NCBI GenBank assembly: GCA_932294295.1
Contig: OW028579.1
Coordinates: 5,354,370-5,418,369, forward strand
Reading direction: 5' to 3'
DNA: 64,000 nucleotides
From: Alitta virens
Taxonomy: Eukaryota > Annelida > Polychaeta > Phyllodocida > Nereididae
Shown here: one piece after another, positions 58,900 through 64,000 of the stretch
Layout of the letters: each line of letters begins with the position of its first letter
Position numbering within the stretch: position 1 is the first letter of the stretch
Made by a program: the position numbers and the translations under genes
The notes under the pieces: model-generated
Databases searched by the model: none
What the model saw: only the letters and a program-made list of their open reading frames with translations
Told to the model about the DNA's origin: nothing

Positions 58900-59330
58900 G
58901 ATTGTCCTGAACCCAACTCATGCGAGTCAAGAGTCGACAAAGTATACGCAATACTGACCACAAAATTGTGTTTGAGGCTTTTGGAATCTTGTGGCAGTAG
59001 CCAGTCATTGCCCATTGGAGGAATTTTAAAGAGTGGGGGCAAACCATAACTATCAAAGTACTCTATTCTATTCTCCCAAGCACTCGGTGTAAACATAAGT
59101 ATGATAAGGTCACCCAATGACTTCCTCCTTCTTTGGATGGGTCCAAGTTGACTATGAGACATTTAATTTTACTACCCAAGGTGAGGGTGGGCATTTTGTC
59201 GGAAGAGTACAACCCCATAAAGTGGGGATGGCGGAGAAAAAATCCAATGCTGTGCTCCATACCTCCACCTGCTCCCCACCCGCTTCTCAGTTCTTTAACC
59301 CAGAGTTCGATAATTTCATTCTTTATCACG
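58900..59330 (-). pseudogene. Adenain-like cysteine protease fossil (Polinton PRO)
   Basis: Broken minus-strand frames show, in order, LYSSDKMPTL, NLDPSKEGGSHWVTL with the catalytic His, EYFDSYGLPP with the catalytic Asp, and in a third frame GQYCVYFVDS with the catalytic Cys. This His-Asp-Cys order and the spacing are those of the adenovirus-type (C5) protease encoded by Polintons/Mavericks. The frame changes twice and stops follow, so it is dead. It lies upstream of the polymerase fossil on the same strand, which supports one Polinton relic spanning about 56640-59330. Confidence 0.75.
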
Positions 59331-59430
59331 AGTCAAGATGGTTTCTTTCTCGAACATCACAATCATGGCAATGGAGTTGGTCAATGGGGTACTCTCTGCA
59401 ATTAGAACCATGCAATGCACAGTCACTGTA

Positions 59431-59827
59431 AAAATGCATGAGACACTTTCACATTTTTTATTATTTTTTTTAAAGTGACATCAGATTCTTTTTTGTCATC
59501 AAATTATATCATCACCTGTCAATGCGTATGATTTATATATAATATATATTAATATTTGTATTATGGAAATTTTCTGTGAGTGTCAGTTTTCTTACTTAAC
59601 ACAAGGTGTCGCCAATTTGAAGTACTCATGTGCCAATAAACCATGAACATTTCCTCAAAGACAACACTACACTTAGGGTCTTCGAAATTGGACACTAAAA
59701 ATTAATTATAACCAAAACTTTTAAGATGCCTGTCGAAGTTTCAGAACATTGTATGTGATCAGAAGTATTAGTATTGTGACAATTCTATAAAGTTGCAAGG
59801 TGTGTTTGTGGGGGGGGGGGGGGGGGT
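59431..59827. other. Unassigned interval with a poly(G) run
   Basis: AT-rich sequence without a gene. It ends in a run of about 16 G at 59811-59826 directly before the 1493-bp tandem duplication. Confidence 0.5.
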
Positions 59828-59947
59828 GGCCAATTTCAATGACTCCGAGTGTAATGCATGCATAATTGATGAAGGTGTAATGAAATGAAACCATTGGCAA
59901 TGACTTAAAAAAATGATAGTTTATTTATTGAATGTCATCCACTGGGG

Positions 59948-60879
59948 TATCTTTGGCCACTTTTGCAAACATTATTGGCTCTAACCACAACAAACCAAGA
60001 AAAACTAACCTTGTATGGGAAGATATACATACACTATACAGCTTCTTGGAACTCATAATCACAACAGATTTTTTAACAAAATAGTGGGCAGCCAAAGTTA
60101 ACTTTGGTCACCAATGGCTTGTGCAATGATGCAGCCAATATTTTTGGCCCTGCTGTAGAAAAATCAATTTCACAGCCATTGGTGGGATAGCAGCCATACT
60201 TTGAGCCAGGTTTATCAAGAATATCCACCCACAAATGTTGATGGTTTATCACAATACCAAACTACAGCTTTCATAGGTCAGCAAGAATGCATAAAGACCA
60301 GATTATATGATGATTTTGCAATTTTAGACATTTAGACATTTTATTATTCACCAACACTCAAGTACATTAATTTAACAAGTATATGTGACAAAAAGCGTGT
60401 ATAAAAATAACATATAATGTGTTGGAAGGGGATACATCCAAGTATTTACAAAATACCATTACTCAAGGGTGGATGTATCCCCTATTATATTTAATATAAT
60501 ATTTAGAATTTATTATTATTAATTATATGACCCTGTTACTTCAATGATCATATTTCTGAACATATTTCATGTAGACTGCATCAATATACCATTGAGGTCG
60601 TTTTGGCCATGGCTATGGCTATCTATCTGAGCTTCAGAGGGCTTAAATACTAATTTTCTTGGTTGAACCAAGAAATACTTAAATAGTTTAAAATATCTAT
60701 TATTAATACACCATTTGGATCTTTGGGACATTCTCTACAAAATACAGGCATTCCAAGTTGATTGTATGTTTACAACCAGGTTACCTAGAATAAAGCATAC
60801 AGCAACTGTTGCATTAAAGGTCATGATTATTTCTTATTATTAAGAAGCTCACATATTATACCCCGAGTGGCCAAAGATA
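59948..60879. mobile_element. Candidate inverted-repeat element within the 1.5-kb unit
   Basis: TATCTTTGGCCACT at 59948-59961 is matched by its reverse complement at 60866-60879. The outer flanks also pair partly (CTGGGG against CCCCGAG), so the true ends are uncertain. The same pair is in unit 2 at 61441-62372. Confidence 0.4.
60428..60482. other. Hairpin with 13-bp perfect arms
   Basis: GGGGATACATCCA pairs with TGGATGTATCCCC across a 29-base loop. It is repeated in unit 2 at 61921-61975. It may be a recombination or cruciform site, or the core of a fold-back element. Confidence 0.6.
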
Positions 60880-61320
60880 TTTTTAAAGGTATATTTTGAA
60901 GTTGTGTCATAACCATGTTAATATGTATTTATTAACAGGATCAAATATACTAAAGAATGGTGTCAAAAACGTTGATATTGTCGTCCAGAAAAAAAGTATT
61001 AACAGCTAGTGACTGTAATTGATTAATAACAAAATTGAAATATGAAAAACTCATGTTGCTTGATACTGCGAAATTTAAGAGGATCCATGAATTAAAATGG
61101 AACAAACTAGTAAAGCCCAAGGTATATTCAAATATAAATTAGCTTTCAACACATCAATATGACCTTTTCAAGGTAAATAAAAAGATCGGTTTTATAATGA
61201 TTATTATGTCACTTGTCCATTAAATTAACAATTTTAAGAACTTTAATGGATTTATGGCCAATTTGGTAAGGTGACAACAGGGTGAGGGCCTTGAAGGATG
61301 ATCTTAGCAGCAATTAAATT

Positions 61321-62813
61321 GGCCAATTTCAATGACTCCGAGTGTAATGCATGCATAATTGATGAAGGTGTAATGAAATGAAACCATTGGCAATGACTTA
61401 AAAAAATGATAGTTTATTTATTGAATGTCATCCACTGGGGTATCTTTGGCCACTTTTGCAAACATTATTGGCTCTAACCACAACAAACCAAGAAAAACTA
61501 ACCTTGTATGGGAAGATATACATACACTATACAGCTTCTTGGAACTCATAATCACAACAGATTTTTTAACAAAATAGTGGGCAGCCAAAGTTAACTTTGG
61601 TCACCAATGGCTTGTGCAATGATGCAGCCAATATTTTTGGCCCTGCTGTAGAAAAATCAATTTCACAGCCATTGGTGGGATAGCAGCCATACTTTGAGCC
61701 AGGTTTATCAAGAATATCCACCCACAAATGTTGATGGTTTATCACAATACCAAACTACAGCTTTCATAGGTCAGCAAGAATGCATAAAGACCAGATTATA
61801 TGATGATTTTGCAATTTTAGACATTTAGACATTTTATTATTCACCAACACTCAAGTACATTAATTTAACAAGTATATGTGACAAAAAGCGTGTATAAAAA
61901 TAACATATAATGTGTTGGAAGGGGATACATCCAAGTATTTACAAAATACCATTACTCAAGGGTGGATGTATCCCCTATTATATTTAATATAATATTTAGA
62001 ATTTATTATTATTAATTATATGACCCTGTTACTTCAATGATCATATTTCTGAACATATTTCATGTAGACTGCATCAATATACCATTGAGGTCGTTTTGGC
62101 CATGGCTATGGCTATCTATCTGAGCTTCAGAGGGCTTAAATACTAATTTTCTTGGTTGAACCAAGAAATACTTAAATAGTTTAAAATATCTATTATTAAT
62201 ACACCATTTGGATCTTTGGGACATTCTCTACAAAATACAGGCATTCCAAGTTGATTGTATGTTTACAACCAGGTTACCTAGAATAAAGCATACAGCAACT
62301 GTTGCATTAAAGGTCATGATTATTTCTTATTATTAAGAAGCTCACATATTATACCCCGAGTGGCCAAAGATATTTTTAAAGGTATATTTTGAAGTTGTGT
62401 CATAACCATGTTAATATGTATTTATTAACAGGATCAAATATACTAAAGAATGGTGTCAAAAACGTTGATATTGTCGTCCAGAAAAAAAGTATTAACAGCT
62501 AGTGACTGTAATTGATTAATAACAAAATTGAAATATGAAAAACTCATGTTGCTTGATACTGCGAAATTTAAGAGGATCCATGAATTAAAATGGAACAAAC
62601 TAGTAAAGCCCAAGGTATATTCAAATATAAATTAGCTTTCAACACATCAATATGACCTTTTCAAGGTAAATAAAAAGATCGGTTTTATAATGATTACTAT
62701 GTCACTTGTCCATTAAATTAACAATTTTAAGAACTTTAATGGATTTATGGCCAATTTGGTAAGGTGACAACAGGGTGAGGGCCTTGAAGGATGATCTTAG
62801 CAGCAATTAAATT
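61321..62813. repeat. 1493-bp tandem duplication, unit 2
   Basis: Matches unit 1 base for base by eye, except for one visible difference (ATGATTACTATG at about 62690 for ATGATTATTATG at about 61197). The duplication is extremely recent or an assembly artefact. Confidence 0.95.
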
Positions 62814-62895
62814 CATAGCAGGGGCAATGTTATTGCTGGATTTCCCCTTAATAAAATCTGATAAACCCGCTCCTTTAATCAACCCTCGTTAGTCC

Positions 62896-62922
62896 ATATC
62901 TATCTATCTGTTTGTCTATCTG

Positions 62923-62957
<35 letters not shown>

Positions 62958-63204
62958 GATTATCTGTCTGTCTGTCTGTCTGTCTGCCTGTTTATCTATC
63001 TATCTATCTATCTATCTGATTATCTGTCTGTCTATCTGTCTGTCTAGCTGTCTGTCTGTCTGTTTATCTATCCTATCTATCTATTCATCTATCTATCTTG
63101 CTACCTATCTATCTTGCTATGTATCTATCTATCGCTCTATCCATCTATCTATCTATCTATCCATCTATCTATCTATAGATCAATCGATCTATCTATCTAT
63201 CTAT
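62896..63204. repeat. TCTA/TCTG tetranucleotide microsatellite
   Basis: About 300 bp of tetranucleotide units alternate between TCTA and TCTG blocks, with scattered point changes towards the right end (TTGC, CCAT, CGAT). It is likely polymorphic in length. Confidence 0.95.
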
Positions 63205-64000
63205 TGAACCACCACTGATTGAATTTCAGAAAACCAATTGGTCAACTTTTTTAAGTTATAGCATCCTAGCCATTGTGCATGTTACCACATTATTACTACC
63301 ACTATATAAAGACCATTATAGAAAGGTAAGTCTCAATTCAGTCCAATTCATTCAAATAAATTACAAATTTGTGGCTTGCATCTTTCTTTCTACAACAGTA
63401 AAATTATAACAATTAACAATAACATTCTGTCCTGCCCATCAGGCTCAAAGTCACAAATGCAACACAATTTGTTAGAGTAAGCAAAAATATTTATTGAATT
63501 GGAGCTATCTTACTGTTGAATGCAGAGAAGTGCAGCAAAATACAGTTCAAACAGTATCATGTGACATCACAAAGCAAGCTACAGCCTAAAGCTAAGTTTT
63601 CTGCAAACACTCTAAATTATGTTTCACTATATGAATTTAATTTCAATTTAATTTAATTAGCGTCTTTTTCCTTTTATTTATAATGTAAGGGGTGTGCACA
63701 ATTTTAAGTAAGCTAGTGCATGCACATCCCCCACAGTATGCTAATGTCTTTTATTGTTTATGTAATGTACTAACCATATTGAAATACTACATACTGTGAA
63801 CAAATAAAACATCTAAGACATCTCTGAATTAATAGGTCCAGCGATTCCATATAAAGCTGCTGTTGACAAAAGAGCATCAATGACCAGGAATTGGAAACAG
63901 TGGTGATATTTCAAAACACACTTACAAAAGTGAGCTGGACGCCACTTCATTTCACATGGCTGTAATGGCGAGGTTTCACTGTATAGCTAGCTACCTCTCT
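63205..64000. other. Unassigned right end
   Basis: AT-rich sequence with no frame, splice-consistent exon or repeat that I can support. Confidence 0.5.

Larger units (their letters stand above)
59828..61320. repeat. 1493-bp tandem duplication, unit 1
   Basis: Starts GGCCAATTTCAATGAC and ends AGCAATTAAATT. The second unit follows with no spacer. No coding frame of note. It contains a candidate inverted-repeat element (59948-60879) and a strong hairpin (60428-60482). Confidence 0.95.

Noticed and set aside
59117..59431. 104-codon plus-strand frame
   Set aside because: It is the opposite-strand shadow of the adenain-like protease fossil, whose catalytic motifs read on the minus strand.

Overview
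This is a nuclear eukaryotic window: AT-rich, with spliced genes, GT-AG introns, AATAAA signals, microsatellites and many transposon relics. The mix of a DIRS/Ngaro-type tyrosine-recombinase retroelement, Polinton/Maverick fossils, LINE tails, a tRNA-derived SINE and many MITEs suggests an invertebrate animal, probably marine. I cannot name the species.

The backbone is a segmental duplication of about 11-20 kb present three times (block A about 1950-22585, block B 27251-42235, block C 44871-58620), plus a short fragment D (about 43480-44870). Each block carries the same head-to-head pair of five-exon genes. One runs on the minus strand (A 10233-14117, B 29353-33538, C 46060-49626), the other on the plus strand (A 16331-19834, B 35568-41487, C 51838-55360). 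I rebuilt all six by joining exons across canonical splice sites. The two genes of a pair are paralogues of each other. Both have a signal-peptide exon, intron phases 1-1-2-1, two conserved cysteines in exon 2, a KYGSRW...IEDP.EFAK.LY core in exon 4, and a VGDLG..NLE C-terminus. I do not recognise the family. They look like small secreted proteins of about 255-262 residues. A and C appear intact. In B the minus gene has an in-frame stop and a deleted upstream region, and the plus gene has lost its TATA box.

Mobile DNA explains most of the rest. A 5.5 kb TTAA-flanked DNA transposon (3358-8882) interrupts block A only and has smaller inverted-repeat elements nested in it. A degenerate Polinton family B DNA polymerase lies downstream of the pair in A and C, and an adenain-like protease fossil lies further out next to C. 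A 4.7 kb DIRS-like element (22586-27250) sits exactly at the A/B join. LINE remnants lie at 560-1134 and 43700-44700, with a short LINE tail inside every divergent intergenic region. The right end (59828-62813) is a 1493-bp tandem duplication differing by about one base, followed by a long TCTA/TCTG microsatellite.

Comparing blocks dates several insertions, because one block often keeps the empty site of another: the TTAA element, a mariner-type MITE, a 247-bp insert in B and a VNTR with 11 units in A against 1 in B. Block C is a patchwork of A-like and B-like stretches in its left part and almost identical to A in its right part. This points to unequal crossover and gene conversion in a young gene array.
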